Of a stretch of DNA of 64,000 nt, positions 1 to 12,021 are shown piece after piece (position 1 is the stretch's first letter; each line of letters begins with the position of its first letter). Both the position numbers and the translations under genes were made by a program. The stretch is from the NCBI GenBank assembly GCA_024509875.1, contig JAMPIV010006374.1:558001-622000 (forward strand). The letters run 5' to 3'. This DNA comes from Oreohelix idahoensis. Taxonomy: Eukaryota > Mollusca > Gastropoda > Stylommatophora > Oreohelicidae. The notes beneath the pieces were generated by a model. It worked only from the letters and a program-made list of their open reading frames with translations, searched no databases and had not been told where the DNA came from.

Positions 1-945
1 TCATGTTCTGCAGCATGTCAATGTTTATAGTGAATGTCAGGTCAGATAAATTACACTGATTTTTCTAGCACTCATTATGTTGTGCTGATTAAGTAGGTTA
101 CAACCACTTTGACAGCTTAGTGGTTTTGGTGTTAAAAGCTGGTTTCTCAGAGTGTGTGGCAGAAGCGAGTTGTAAAGTTGTCCAATGATTTAGTAACCAA
201 AGTTGTATGTGCATTCTGTTTATATAGTGCATTTTGTTCTGACGAGTCATGGTATCATTTCAATACAGACTGTATATAATGCCTTAGAGTTCATTGACTT
301 ATTACCACTTGTTGATGTAATGGGCTGCTGTTTTAGCCTGGTGGTTGTCTTGTGCCATGTCAATATGTTCGCATTGTATATATTAGGGTACATTTTGTGT
401 GTGTGCATGTGCACGTGCTGTGCATTTGTCTGTGCATTTGTATTTATGTATGTAAACATATACATACACACACATGCACATATAAATACACTCACAAAGG
501 TCTGCAACCTTGTACCTAAAAATCTGAATTTCGAAAAGCTCTGAAAACTGAAAGTTTTATTTATGTAAATAAATAAATAAATAATTTCTGAGTTTTTTCA
601 TTCCCCATCATGCATGCGCAGCATGACATATAATATTTCCTGTCCACAATTATATTCCTATGTTAGTAGATTTGCAATACATTAAACAGCTGAAGCAATT
701 ACCACTGAATATTTTTTGAGCGATATACTCAAAAAAAGGGACGCCTCAGGATCTCTCCGTCATCAGCCAGTCACAAATGGGTTACAAAGAAGAGAAACAC
801 AGACTGGTCAAGAGAAAATTATAATAAACACTACAAGCATGTAGTAAAAGTAAGAATTAATACAATCAACATAAAAACATTCCCCTCAACACGTTTGAAG
901 CATCTATTGTACCCATTGCAAGAGGAGCTATAATTGCCTAGGGAA
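1..945. other. Unassigned AT-rich DNA with a short TG/CA tract
   Basis: I see no gene here. Around 397-480 there is an imperfect TG-rich then CA-rich stretch, and near 567-582 a short run of AAAT units. The open frames over this stretch follow the simple sequence and show no domain. Confidence 0.5.
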
Positions 946-1435
946 ATATATGGAGATCAAGAGAAACCAAGTCCAACACAGAACTAAGAATTTTCAATTC
1001 AAATGTCAATTCTGACCTATTGTATAGCTCTGAAACATGGAGAACAATAAAAACAATAACCAAAATGCTACAGACTTTCAAAAATGGATGCTTCCGTAGA
1101 AGAGAAGGATTCAAATGGTATGATAAGGTCACCCTGTGGAAATGATAGCAAGAACCAGACAAATGCCAGTGGAACAAAGATGAGAAGAAGACGCTCACGA
1201 TGGATAGGACACAGATTGAGGAAACATGCTGATAGCGTTACAATGCTGTCATTATTCTGAAATTCCCAGGGTAAGAGAGAGGAAGACCAAAAAACCCATG
1301 GAGAAGAGAACTGGAGACAGATGCGAAAATAATGAGGAAGACTTGGAATGACCCTGAGCTGATGGCACATGACAGGAGGACTTGGTATGTGTTTGTTGAA
1401 GGCCTATGCCCCTTGAGGAGCTAAAGTGTATTAAC
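946..1435 (+). pseudogene. 3' remnant of an APE-type LINE (RT C-terminal part)
   Basis: Read on the plus strand with frameshifts, the stretch gives the familiar C-terminal signature of RTE-like LINE proteins: LLYGSETW near 1020, then a tryptophan-rich RWIGH-type motif near 1200 and a basic RKRGRP-like stretch near 1280, ending with WYVFVEGLCPLEELK-like residues at about 1380-1430. The endonuclease and RT catalytic parts are missing, so this is a 5'-truncated dead copy. Several frameshifts and stops interrupt the frame. Clade placement within the APE LINEs is uncertain. Confidence 0.6.
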
Positions 1436-2161
1436 TGATTTACCTCACTCTCAATCCACCCAAACCTCTCTTCTCCATCACCTGCCCTGACTATGGCTGA
1501 CGAAGGGCAGACCCCCAAAACATCCTGTATTCAGAGGTACTATGTTTTCCCCCCTTTATCTTTCTGATTTTACAACAACACCCTTTATATTTTACTTAAA
1601 TTATATTCTTTCTGTGTGTTGTGAATGACAGCTATGAACAGTGTTATACTATGTAGATTTGGATGTGAACTTCTGTCTGTGAGGCTAATTACACCCTCAT
1701 TGACTCTTGAAATCAACCACACACTTCCAGGGTTTCCGCCCGATGGGAAACATGTTGAGAATCCAGCACTGCACACTAAGCTTGGAGAAGTCACTTGAGC
1801 CCCAGACATAACTCTGGCTTTTACCTGGTTGCCAGCATGCAGGAGGATCTCACTGTGAACCCCATTATAGGTAGTGGGAGCTGAGAAGTGATAATTCCTT
1901 GGGAGAGCCCAGAACTAGAGTACAGTATTTAAGCTCTGCATATCTGGAGAGCCACCTTGCATGGCATGGAATGCAGTTTGCCATGCACTTCTCCCTCCTA
2001 GCTTGAACCAGATGTGATGATATCTTTTCAGACCTGATATTTTGTATCATTTTCTCACACTCTGACATATCTTACTTCTAATGTTCCTTGATACATTTTA
2101 ATTTGAAGACTACCTAAGAGTGTTATACATCAAATTGTTTGTAATTGAACAGACTACCATA
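1436..2161. other. Unassigned intergenic DNA
   Basis: No gene, repeat or structural RNA recognised. The open frames on either strand are short and carry no recognisable motif. Confidence 0.4.
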
Positions 2162-3235
2162 TTAACTCATTCATTCCAGAGTTATTTTGCACGCTGTTCC
2201 AGACTTTTTTTGTGGGCAGAATTTTATAGAGTGAAGTGTTCATCTTTCAGTCTAAATTTGTTTGTGAATTTTCCTTTGAACATGTACTTATTATATACCA
2301 AACTGTAGGGAAATGGATAGAGAATTCAAATATATAATGTCTGTGGTAGTATTAACACAAGTATGTTCGGTATAATTTAATCATTTTGCATGTAAAATTG
2401 AAAAACGCTAAAAAGTTGACTGTAGAATACAATCTTACCAAAGACAAATTACTGTCGTAGACAATAAAACTTTCTTTTTAGTCTTCAAACGTCAAGTTAA
2501 TCCATATACAAAGTAAAAAAAACATGCTTATGGCCAAAATTAGTACATTTAGTGTTATTCGCACCAGTTTTTCCGTGGTTCTTTGTAAGAAAAAAATAAA
2601 TTATGCAATCGTGCATTACGTAATTTTCAAACAAATAAATAAGAATAGCATCATATAAATACTTTTTTACTCTTGTTTAATGTTTTAATAGTATCCCTAG
2701 CTTCATCTTCTACCAAGAACTAGTGATTAGATGTTACGGTAGGTCTAGTTTTGTTGCTTTTTGATCGGCCAGAATATGACTACGCCCACTCATCAACTAA
2801 ATCTAGTGTGTCTAGCTTTTCTGCATATATTCCGTATTTTGACAACAAACTGTGACTACCAAACAATCATCATCAATGTCAGCAATGTTTCAAAGTAGTT
2901 TGACACAATTATTTGCTTAGGAGACTTAGAAAATGTAAATATAATGCGTGACATATTTCTCTAGCAAAAACAACGAAAAACGTAAACACGCGAATCTTCA
3001 CAAAAATTGTGATAATAACATCAAAACACGCACATGTGCTGATTAACTAAAGTCAAATTAGTTGTTTAAATAGTAGCGGAAGTCATTCTACGAGTTTTAA
3101 TATATGAACTGCTTTAAGCGGACGATTTTTAGGGTTTATTCGTGATAAACTAAAAACCACGCTCTGAGCGTTGCTCTGGCACGGCGTGTTGAATTTTGCA
3201 ACACTCAGAGCGTTGGTCTGGAGTCAAAGAGTTAA
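2162..3235. mobile_element. Candidate non-autonomous TTAA element (piggyBac-like MITE)
   Basis: A TTAA at 2162-2165 is followed by CTCATTCATTCCAGA. A TTAA at 3232-3235 is preceded, read on the opposite strand, by CTCTTTGACTCCAGA. The two ends match loosely as terminal inverted repeats (CTC, TT, TCCAGA in the same order), as expected for piggyBac-type miniature elements at duplicated TTAA. The interior is AT-rich and non-coding. The repeats are imperfect and no second copy lies in the window, so this is tentative. Confidence 0.38.
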
Positions 3236-3459
3236 GAAGTAAAATTAATATTTTTAAAATTTATATTGATGTGAGCTTTAAAAAACTGAAGGAAAGTCAA
3301 CAGGAAAAATACACAAAAATTATAAACATGATATTTCACAAAGAAGACAAAAAAGAAGTACATGGGCAAGTCAGTAAATAGGTCACAAATGGCTATTAAA
3401 AAAAAAGCTAAATGAGATACGAACTTGAAAACCATTTATTATTGCACTTACATTTCCCC
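3236..3459. other. A-rich DNA next to the mariner 3' end
   Basis: Short AT-rich stretch lying 3' of the mariner stop codon at 3460 (minus strand). It should contain one mariner terminal repeat; a possible end is near 3414-3440, but I could not match it to a partner beyond 35860. Confidence 0.35.
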
Positions 3460-4404
3460 TTATTTCTCAACATAATCTCCACCAACATTGAAACACTTAT
3501 CCCATCGCTTTATCAGTGCCTCAAAACCTGCAGCATAGAAGTCTTTGGTCTGCTGTCTCAGCCACATTCGCACCTCATGTTCAACCTCTTCGTCATCCGT
3601 GAAACGTTTGCAGCCAAGGTGAGTTTTTAGTGGACCACACTGGTGGAAATTGCTCGGGGCTAAGTCGGGGCTGTAAGGCGAATGTTCAAGAAGTTGCCAC
3701 CCTAGTTGTTCAATTTTCTCCTGGGTTAATCGAGCCGTATGTGGTCTAGCATTGTCGTGATGGAGCAGTACTCCTTTAGTCAGTAGGCCGGGACATTTTC
3801 TTCAAGTTGCATCCCGAAGCATCAACAGAACTTCACAGTATGATGCAGCATTCACATTCTCATCTTTCTTCTGGAAATGGGTTAACAGCACTCCTTGAGA
3901 ATCCCAAAACACTGTAAGCATAACCTTCCCTGCTGATGGTGTAACCTTGAATTTCTTGGCAGAAGGTGAAGAAGGATGTTTCCATTGCATTGAAGCACGC
4001 ATTGATTCGGGTTGGTAGTGATGCACCCATGATTCAACCCCAGTAACCATCCTGTTAAGCATGTCTTCCCCTTCATCTGCGTACAGATTCAAACGATCAT
4101 GCATTATACTGTAGGCTAAACCATGAGAACACCCTATTGCAGTTCCTACACTGTCTATCGTTACTCGCCTGTCAGCTCGAATCATCACCCCCACCCACCG
4201 CACAGATACTTCTGTCACAATCTGAAGAGGACGACCAGGTCGGTCTTCATCAGCAATTTCTGAGCGTCCTTGAGAAAATTTAACGACCCAATTATGTACT
4301 GCTTTACGCGGCAAACACTTCTCATCATAAACAGGAAACATTTCCTAATGAATATCCTTTGCAGGAAGTCAGTCCTTTTGCCCCCAAAAAATGCATAACA
4401 GCAC
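3460..4404 (-). pseudogene. Mariner transposase, main part (split by the LTR element)
   Basis: A mariner-family transposase (DDD class, cut-and-paste at TA) read on the minus strand from 4404 to the stop at 3460. Visible in order: helix-turn-helix with KEMFPVYDEKCL-like residues, the GRP linker, the WVHHYQPE block, HDNARPHTA (second catalytic Asp), YSPDLAP (third Asp) and the C-terminal GGDYVEK. The first catalytic Asp, expected in TGDESW, is Val (TGVESW), and a TGA interrupts the frame near 3810, so the protein is dead. The frame runs off the end at 4404 and resumes at 35816, where the first ~15 codons lie. The 31.4-kb LTR element therefore inserted into this mariner. Confidence 0.9.
4400..4404. 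repeat. Target site duplication AGCAC, left copy
   Basis: AGCAC directly abuts the TGTTG end of the LTR at 4405. The same five bases follow the CAACA end of the other LTR at 35816-35820. Five-base duplications are normal for Ty3/gypsy integrases. Removing one copy plus the LTR element rejoins the mariner frame exactly. Confidence 0.92.
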
Positions 4405-5017
4405 TGTTGCGCGCTTATTTTTGCTTGTAGCTTTTGCACGCTTGTTTTATAAGTATCCAATATTCATGTGAAGTTACTGTCCAGGGTTCTTTCTTTACGT
4501 GCCTGGCAAACAAGTATTAGTTTACTTTTGTGCACACATCTCTTTCTCCAAAGAAAGTAATAACTGCTGAGTAACGGTTTACAACTTTAATAAACATGAC
4601 GAACTTCACAATAGACCCATTGATGTGGTCAGGCAATTAGTACACAATCAAGATTAATAATAATAATAGTCACTCATATGTATGAAACAATCCTGTCAAT
4701 AGTGAAATATGAAATACAGTTGTATACTTTCAATCTACTGAATATTGTATACATGAATATATCTTATGGGCCATACACACACACACCCAGATACACATCT
4801 CTACAGCCAAATAGCTGGAACTTCTATCCCCTCATTTTTCCATACCCTTTTCTGCTAAACTCTCTTCTCTTTTTGCACACGCCTCGATAGCAATCCTTTC
4901 CTGCAATTTGCGAGCTTGTCACACTGCCAGTCTCATCACATGACATAGAGTGGCTAGTGGGCTGGGGTAGGAAAGCGGTGTGCTGGGCATTCAAACTGCA
5001 TTTTCTAACTCCCAACA
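4405..5017 (-). repeat. 3' LTR of the Gmr1-like element
   Basis: A 613-bp repeat starting TGTTGCGCGC and ending CTAACTCCCAACA, homologous along its length to 32791-32976 plus 35387-35815. It sits immediately downstream, on the minus strand, of a purine tract, so it is the 3' LTR. At 4587-4592 it retains the uninterrupted TTAA where the other LTR carries a TTAA element, giving a natural empty site. Confidence 0.9.
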
Positions 5018-5033
5018 TTGCCCCCCTGTTCCC
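5018..5033 (-). promoter_or_regulatory. Polypurine tract
   Basis: On the minus strand GGGAACAGGGGGGCAA runs straight into the TGTTGGGAG end of the 3' LTR. A purine run in this position primes plus-strand DNA synthesis in LTR retrotransposons. Its position supports the minus-strand orientation. Confidence 0.8.
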
Positions 5034-5311
5034 GAGCGGAGACCGAGGGTTTTCGCATGAGAACAGTGGATAGTTAGCCCAAGAACTACTAATATATTAG
5101 GAAAGAAAAATCATACTGCTCAGAATAATATATATGAAATAGTAATTATGGTACCAAATGACATGAAAACAGATATATCTAAACAGTTTAGACAAAATGT
5201 CATCCAATCTTTCATAAAATGCAATGAAAATCGTCAAATGGATGTTTCTATGGAATATCACTTGAAAAACAAAACAAGATCAGACAATGTCAACATTTGG
5301 CACAAGCAATG
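5034..5311 (-). other. Non-coding stretch between RNase H and polypurine tract
   Basis: About 280 bp between the stop at the end of the RNase H frame (5312) and the polypurine tract. It is AT-rich with no recognisable coding motif. No integrase sequence is found here, which is where it would lie in a conventional Ty3/gypsy element. Confidence 0.6.
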
Positions 5312-8234
5312 TCACTTTCCAGCTACATTTCTTGACAATAGGTCTGCCAGAAAGTTTTCTGATTCCTTGATGGGGATCATTGTATATCTATATTCTTGAA
5401 TAAGGAAGAACCATCTGTGTAATCTACTATTAGTCGTAGTTTTTTGGTTTAGGGATGTTAGTGGATGGTGATCCGTCTGGAGGTAGAAGTGTGCGCCAAG
5501 TAAATAGCGTGATAACATGCCCATACACCAAATGATGGACAAGAGTTCTCTTTCACTGGTGGAATCCCGAGTTTCTGCTGGTAGCAACTTTTTGCTTACA
5601 TACAAGCATGGATGTGGAGTATTACTGAACCATTGCAACAGGCAGCCACCAATGCCAATCTGTGAAGCATCAGTCCTCAGAAGAAATGGCATAGTGATAT
5701 TAGGCAAAACCACAATAGGTGCCTTGGAAAATACAGTTTTAATGTTGTCCAAAGCTCCACTGCAAGTATCGGACCAAACAATTTTATTAGGAGCATGTTT
5801 TCTAGTCAAAGATGACAGGACAGAAGAAAAAGATGAAAAGTTCGGAATGAACTTGTGATAAATGTTAATGAGTCCTAACATGCTCCTAACTTGTTTCTTT
5901 GTCCGAGGGATATCTACTTCTAATATGCGCTTGACAGTCTGCTCATCAGGATATAACATGTGGTTACCAACACAGTGACCAAGAAATGAAATTTCTCTAC
6001 AGCCAATCTGAACCTTTGAAGGTCTAACTGTCATACCATGCTTTCTAAGTAGCATTAATAAAGATTTTAATCCCATGATATGTCGTCTTTGTATGTGATG
6101 ACATCAGACCTATCTCCGAAGGGTCTCCGCATCATGCGCACAAAAGTTGCGGGACCACTGACAAGGCCAAAACACATATAATTTCATTGGAATAAACCAT
6201 ATGGAGTCATAAATGCGGTTAGCGGTTTGGCCTTCTTAGTTAAAGGGATATGCCAATATTCCTTGGATAGATCTAGTTTGCTAGACTATGTAGCCTGGGA
6301 TAGTTGTGATAAGAGATCCTCCAAAACAGGCATAGGCTCAGCATCTGTGAGAATGACACTGTTAAGACGTCTAAAATCAATGCAGATGCGAAGAGATTTA
6401 TCCTTCTTTCTAACTAGAACCATAGGAAAAGCGTAGGATGATTATGAAGGAGAAATGATGCCCATGCGTAGCATATCCTTAAGTTCCCTACTCACCTGAG
6501 ATCTGTAGTGTAATGGTATATATACGGTCGGAGTTTGATAGGGTGATCATCACTCAATGTAATATCATGAGAGATAACATCAGTACGACCTGGAAGTTCA
6601 GTCAGCACGTCAGAGAAAGATTCTAAAACAGCAAGAGCCTGTTCTCGATAACCAGGATCTAAATCACCTGACACAATTACATCTCTCCAAGATTCTGACG
6701 ATTTTAGAGGCAATAGCAGAAAATTAAAAGAGATATTGCTCGCTGTAGAATCATCAGATTCCACAACAGCAGACAAAGTGTGTCGAACAGGTACATCAGA
6801 AATACTGTCCAAGATAGGTTCTAACTCAGCAGGGCGCTCCACATACAAATTTAACATATTAATATGAAATGTTTTGATTTTGTCCCTTATGTCAATGGCA
6901 TAATCTACATCAGTTTTCTTCTCAACCACCTTAAAAGGGCCCTGCCAGGAAATTAGCAGTTTATTTTCCTTGGTCGGAAGAAGTAGCCATACTTTTTCTC
7001 CTGGTAAGAACGAACGTAATTTTCAAGATTGGTGGCAGCGCAATCTTGACCTTTGCGAAGCATTACGTATCACACTTGATGCATAAGTACATGCATCCAC
7101 AAGGCGTTGTCTGAGATCAATGACCAGTTCATAGCTGGTGCGGACAGTACTATCCTCCACTGATCCCAACAACAAATCCTTGAGTATGTGCATAGGACCT
7201 CTAGGGTTGGCATCATAAACCAACTCAAATGGCGAAAAGCCAGTGCTCTCATGGGGCACTTCTCTGTAAGCAAATAAGACCGCTGGCAACATTCGGTCCC
7301 AGTCATGAGGACATATCTCAGTGACTTTGCCTAACAACTGCTTCAACAAGCCATTGAAACGCTCGCAAACGCTTTCTGGATGGTATGGGCTAGTGAAAGA
7401 ATGCTTAATTGATAACATGCTCTCAGTATCTTTCATCATCTGAGACATAAATTGAGTACCGCGATCTGATAAGATTTCCTCAGGAAGTCCTATGCAGCAA
7501 AAAATAACAAATAAAGCATCAGCAACAGCTGCTGAGGTGATAGTCTTCAATGGTATGGCCTCCGGCCAACGTGTACACATTAGGATATATCGATGTGACT
7601 GACATTGGGCCAAATATGTCATGCGCAAGCTTGGTAAAGGGCCGTAATGGCACATCAGTAACTTGTAAGGGTGCAGCATGGTGCTTGCCCCTACGTGCTA
7701 CCTTTTGACAAATTGTGCATGACCTGCAGTATAGCTTTACGTCTTTGTTAACACAGGGCCAATACAAATTCGAGGTTATATGAAATATAGTACGCTTAAT
7801 ACCCATATAACCAGCTAAAAGTGAGTCATGTGCAGTATTCAATACAAAAGGCCTAAAACTCTTTGGAATAACTACCTGTCTCCTGACTGAAACATAGTTA
7901 TCAAAGCATCTAGTCAGTTCTGAGTGTTTAATTTCGAACCAGTAACGTGAAGTATTTGTCTTCTTGACATGTTTGCTCTGTGCTTGAGCAAACAATGGTT
8001 GCAAAGGAACATCTTCACGCTGTTTGGCCACGGATGACTGGGGGGAACCATTATGAAGATTCTGAAGAGATGCTCTCTCACTAAATGGTGTAGCTGGTTC
8101 TGCCTTGGATTCTGCAGCATGCTGGGCCCTAGTGACCACAGCGTTAGGCAACACTGGGTGAGATTCAACCCATTTATGTATCTCCTCTGGAGAACAATCC
8201 TTAATACCTGTTATGCTACCAAGGATAATGTCTG
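5312..8234 (-). pseudogene. Gmr1-like pol in unit 1: integrase, RT, RNase H (complete 3' end)
   Basis: Minus-strand reading gives integrase zinc domain (YCRSCTICQ at about 7710-7740), integrase core (AHDIFGP near 7605, SDRGTQF near 7460, HPESVCERFNG near 7350-7385), a GPF segment near 6940, the RT start (LPGRTDVISHDITL near 6580), RT fingers/palm (SLRICIDFRRLN near 6390), the catalytic box (TYKDDI at 6079-6096) and RNase H (LLRTDAS, TDHHPL at 5455-5470). Only this unit continues past TDHHPL to the natural end LLSRNVAGK-stop at 5312. Lesions: second zinc His is Tyr (GYMG, 7801-7812), catalytic YxDD reads YKDD and is followed by a frame-shifting deletion, and several stops and frameshifts break the frame. 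All units share the first two lesions. Confidence 0.88.
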
Positions 8235-8735
8235 TTTAGAAGAACGCAGCCAGGAGTCAATCCATAGTGCTGAGTACATTCAAGTTGATCTGCCTGATGA
8301 TGATGATCTCACACACTTCTTGGACGGGAAGAGAGATGCAATCAAGTTTCCACCTGCCAGTGCAAAAGGGCTTTGGGAACAGCTGGACGAAGCCTTGGCA
8401 AAAGAGTTGGATAACAACCTGAAGCAGATAACTTTGGAGAAGAAGCTGGAAATCTTCGGCGACATAATATATCTGCACTGTTGCAAAGTGTTCAGAGTGA
8501 GAGAGGCAAGGGAAAGTAGCCCACCACGAAAAAGTAGAAGACAAATTAAAATAGAAGAAATCAAGAAACAGAAGAAGCATGCCCGAAAACTTTTCAAAAA
8601 CGCAGTTGCCACAGAGAAGGAAGGGTTACGACAGGTTTGGGAGCACCTGAAAGGCCGACATAATGCCCTTTGTAGAGCAGAAAGGTTGTGCAGGAAGAGA
8701 AGGAAGACTCGAAGGGATAGGGAAAGATGGTGAAA
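5461..8735. repeat. Array unit 1
   Basis: Leftmost unit, without the mariner. Its left edge is continuous with the original RNase H end of the LTR element. It has private differences in the RNase H segment (GCAAAACC, and changes giving HCVGN and MGMLSRY), as expected for an edge unit that escapes homogenisation. Confidence 0.9.
8235..8735 (+). pseudogene. RLE LINE 5' fragment in unit 1
   Basis: Plus-strand fragment of the LINE found complete at 24312-27900. It encodes an acidic then highly basic segment (PDDDDLTHFLDGKRDAIKFPP, later KSRRQIKIEEIKKQKKHARK and RKRRKTRRDRERW) that precedes the RT domain in this LINE. It stops at the array junction without RT. The frame is open from within the antisense pol sequence, so a 226-codon chimeric open frame (8053-8733) exists, but nothing suggests that it is a gene. 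Confidence 0.85.
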
Positions 8736-11518
8736 GTGGATGGTGATCCGTCTGGAGGTAGAAGTGTGCGCCAAGTAAATAGCGTGATAACTTGCCCATA
8801 CACCAAATGATGGACAAGAGTTCTCTTTCACTGGTGGAATCCCGAGTTTCTGCTGGTAGCAACTTTTTGCTTACATACAAGCATGGAAGTGGAGTATTAT
8901 TGAACCATTGCAACAGGCAGCCACCAATGCCAATCTGGGAAGCATCAGTCCTCAGAAGAAATGGCATAGTGATATTAGGCAACACCACAATAGGTGCCTT
9001 GGAAAATACAGTTTTAATGTTGTTCAAAGCTCCACTGCAAGTATCGGACCAAACAATTTTATTAGGAGCATGTTTTCTAGTCAAAGATGACAGGACAGAA
9101 GAAAAAGATGAAAAGTTCGGAATGAACTTGTGATAAATGTTAATGAGTCCTAACATGCTCCTAACTTGTTTCTTTGTCCGAGGGATATCTACTTCTAATA
9201 TGCACTTGACAGTCTGCTCATCAGGATATAACACGTGGTTACCAACACGGTGACCAAGAAATGAAATTTCTCTACAGCCAATCTGAACCTTTGAAGGTCT
9301 AACTGTCATACCATGCTTTCTAAGTAGCATTAATAAAGATTTTAATCCCATGATATGTCGTCTTTGTATGTGATGACATCAGACCTATCTCCGAAGGGTC
9401 TCCGCATCATGCGCACAAAAGTTGCGGGACCATTGACAAGGCCAAAACACATATAATTTCATTGGAATAAACCATATGGAGTCATAAATGCGGTTAGCGG
9501 TTTGGCCTTCTTAGTTAAAGGGATATGCCAATATTCCTTGGATAGATCTAGTTTGCTAGACTATGTAGCCTGGGATAGTTGTGATAAGAGATCCTCCAAA
9601 ACAGGCATAGGCTCAGCATCTGTGAGAATGACACTGTTAAGACGTCTAAAATCAATGCAGATGCGAAGAGATTTATCCTTCTTTCTAACTAGAACCATAG
9701 GAAAAGCGTAGGATGATTATGAAGGAGAAATGATGCCCATGCGTAGCATATCCTTAAGTTCACTACTCACCTGAGATCTGTAGTGTAATGGTATATATAT
9801 ATATACGGTCGGAGTTTGATAGGGTGATCATCACTCAATGTAATATCATGAGAGATAACATCAGTACGACCTGGAAGTTCAGTCAGCACGTCAGAGAAAG
9901 ATTCTAAAACAGCAAGAGCCTGTTCTCGATAACCAGGATCTAAATCACCTGACACAGTTACATCTCTCCAAGATTCTGAAGATTTTAGAGGCAATAGCGG
10001 AAAATTAAAAGAGATATTGCTCGCTGTAGAATCATCAGATTCCACAACAGCAGACAAAGTGTGTCGAACAGGTACATCAGAAATACTGTCCAAGATAGGT
10101 TCTAACTCAGCAGGGCGCTCCACATACAAATTTAACATATTAATATGAAATGTTTTGATTTTGTCCCTTATGTCAATGGCATAATCTACATCAGTTTTCT
10201 TCTCAACCACCTTAAAAGGGCCCTGCCAGGAAATTAGCAGTTTATTTTCCTTGGTCGGAAGAAGTAGCCATACTTTTTCTCCTGGTAAGAACGAACGTAA
10301 ATTTTCAAGATTGGTGGCAGCGCAATCTTGACCTTTGCGAAGCATTACGTATCATACTTGATGCATAAGTACATGCATCCACAAGGCGTTGTCTGAGATC
10401 AATGACCAGTTCATAGCTGGTGCGGACAGTACTATCCTCCACTGATCCCAACAACAAATCCTTGAGTATGTGCATAGGACCTCTAGGGTTGGCATCATAA
10501 ACCAACTCAAATGGCGAAAAGCCAGTGCTCTCATGGGGCACTTCTCTGTAAGCAAATAAGACCGCTGGCAACATTCGGTCCCAGTCATGAGGACATATCT
10601 CAGTGACTTTGCCTAACAACTGCTTCAACGAGCCATTGAAACGCTCGCAAACGCTTTCTGGATGGTATGGGCTAGTGAAAGAATGCTTAATTGATAACAT
10701 GCTCTCAGTATCTTTCATCATCTGAGACATAAATTGAGTACCGCGATCTGATAAGATTTCCTCAGGAAGTCCTATGCAGCAAAAAATAACAAATAAAGCA
10801 TCAGCAACAGCTGCTGAGGTGATAGTCTTCAATGGTATGGCCTCCGGCCAACGTGTACACATTAGGATATATCGATGACATGACTGACATTGGACCAACT
10901 ATGTCAATTGCAATCTTGGTAAAGGCCGTAATGGCACATCAGTAACTTGTAAGGGTGCAGCATGGTGCTTGCCCCTACGTGCTACCTTTTGACAAATTGT
11001 GCATGACCTGCAGTATAGCTTTACGTCTTTGTTAACACAGGGCCAATACAAATTCGAGGTGATATGAAATATAGTACGCTTAATACCCATATAACCAGCT
11101 AAAAGTGAGTCATGTGCAGTATTCAATACAAAAGGCCTAAAACTCTTTGGAATAACTACCTGTCTCCTGACTGAAACATAGTTATCAAAGCATCTAGTCA
11201 GTTCTGAGTGTTTAATTTCGAACCAGTAACGTGAAGTATTTGTCTTCTTGACATGTTTGCTCTGTGCTTGAGCAAACAATGGTTGCAAAGGAACATCTTC
11301 ACGCTGTTTGGCCACGGATGACTGGGGGGAACCATTATGAAGATTCTGAAGAGATGCTCTCTCACTAAATGGTGTAGCTGGTTCTGCCTTGGATTCTGCA
11401 GCATGCTGGGCCCTAGTGACCACAGCGTTAGGCAACACTGGGTGAGATTCAACCCATTTATGTATCTCCTCTGGAGAACAATCCTTAATACCTGTTATGC
11501 TACCAAGGATAATGTCTG
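8736..11518 (-). pseudogene. Gmr1-like pol in unit 2
   Basis: Integrase (11438-10305), RT start (about 9830-9900), RT and RNase H (12637-type frame at 9351-8736) with the same motif order as unit 1. RNase H ends at TDHHPL and runs into LINE sequence. No mariner is present. A patch at about 10870-10925 differs strikingly from the other units: it reads TKIAIDIVGPM on the minus strand, close to the usual integrase consensus, against TKLAHDIFGPM in unit 1, and has a one-base deletion just before it. The shared YKDD box, GYMG change and short Asp-Glu spacing are all present. An AT repeat in the RT start is two units longer than in the others. Confidence 0.85.
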
Positions 11519-12021
11519 TTTAGAAGAACGCAGCCAGGAGTCAATCCATAGTGCTGAGTACATTCAAGTTGATCTGCCTGATGATGATGATCTCACACAC
11601 TTCTTGGACGGGAAGAGAGATGCAATCAAGTTTCCACCTGCCAGTGCAAAAGGGCTTTGGGAACAGCTGGACGAAGCCTTGGCAAAAGAGTTGGATAACA
11701 ACCCGAAGCAGATAACTTTGGAGAAGAAGCTGGAAATCTTCGGCGACATAATATATCTGCACTGTTGCAAAGTGTTCAGAGTGAGAGGAGGCAAGGGAAA
11801 GTAGCCCACCACGAAAAAAGTAGAAGACAAATTAAAATAGAAGAAATCAAGAAACAGAAGAAGCATGCCCGAAAACTTTTCAAAAACGCAGTTGCCACAG
11901 AGAAGGAAGGGTTACGACAGGTTTGGGAGCACCTGAAAGGCCGACATATTGCCCTTTGTAGAGCAGAAAGGTTGTGCAGGAAGAGAAGGAAGACTCGAAG
12001 GGATAGGGAAAGATGGTGAAA
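11519..12021 (+). pseudogene. RLE LINE 5' fragment in unit 2
   Basis: Same LINE segment as in unit 1. An added G near 11788 (GTGAGAGGAGGCAAGG) breaks the frame, giving open stretches 11337-11804 and 11765-12019. No RT domain. Confidence 0.85.

Larger units (their letters stand above)
8736..12021. repeat. Array unit 2
   Basis: Second unit, 3286 bp, no mariner. It matches unit 1 at several sites where units 3-5 differ (for example GGCGAAAAGCC near 10515 against GGCGTAAAGCC). The LINE fragment at its right end carries an extra G near 11785-11790 that shifts the LINE frame. Confidence 0.9.

Noticed and set aside
203..544. 113-codon frame with many hydrophobic residues
   Set aside because: It runs through TG/CA simple sequence; the opposite strand is equally open and neither has a domain.
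5517..5858. 113-codon plus-strand frame conserved across units
   Set aside because: It is the antisense shadow of the RT/RNase H frame; its conservation reflects the recent duplication.
8053..8733. 226-codon plus-strand frame repeated in several units, which could be taken for a novel multicopy gene
   Set aside because: Its first third is antisense to integrase of the LTR element and the rest is a LINE N-terminal fragment; the fusion follows from the insertion. No sign of its own promoter or selection.
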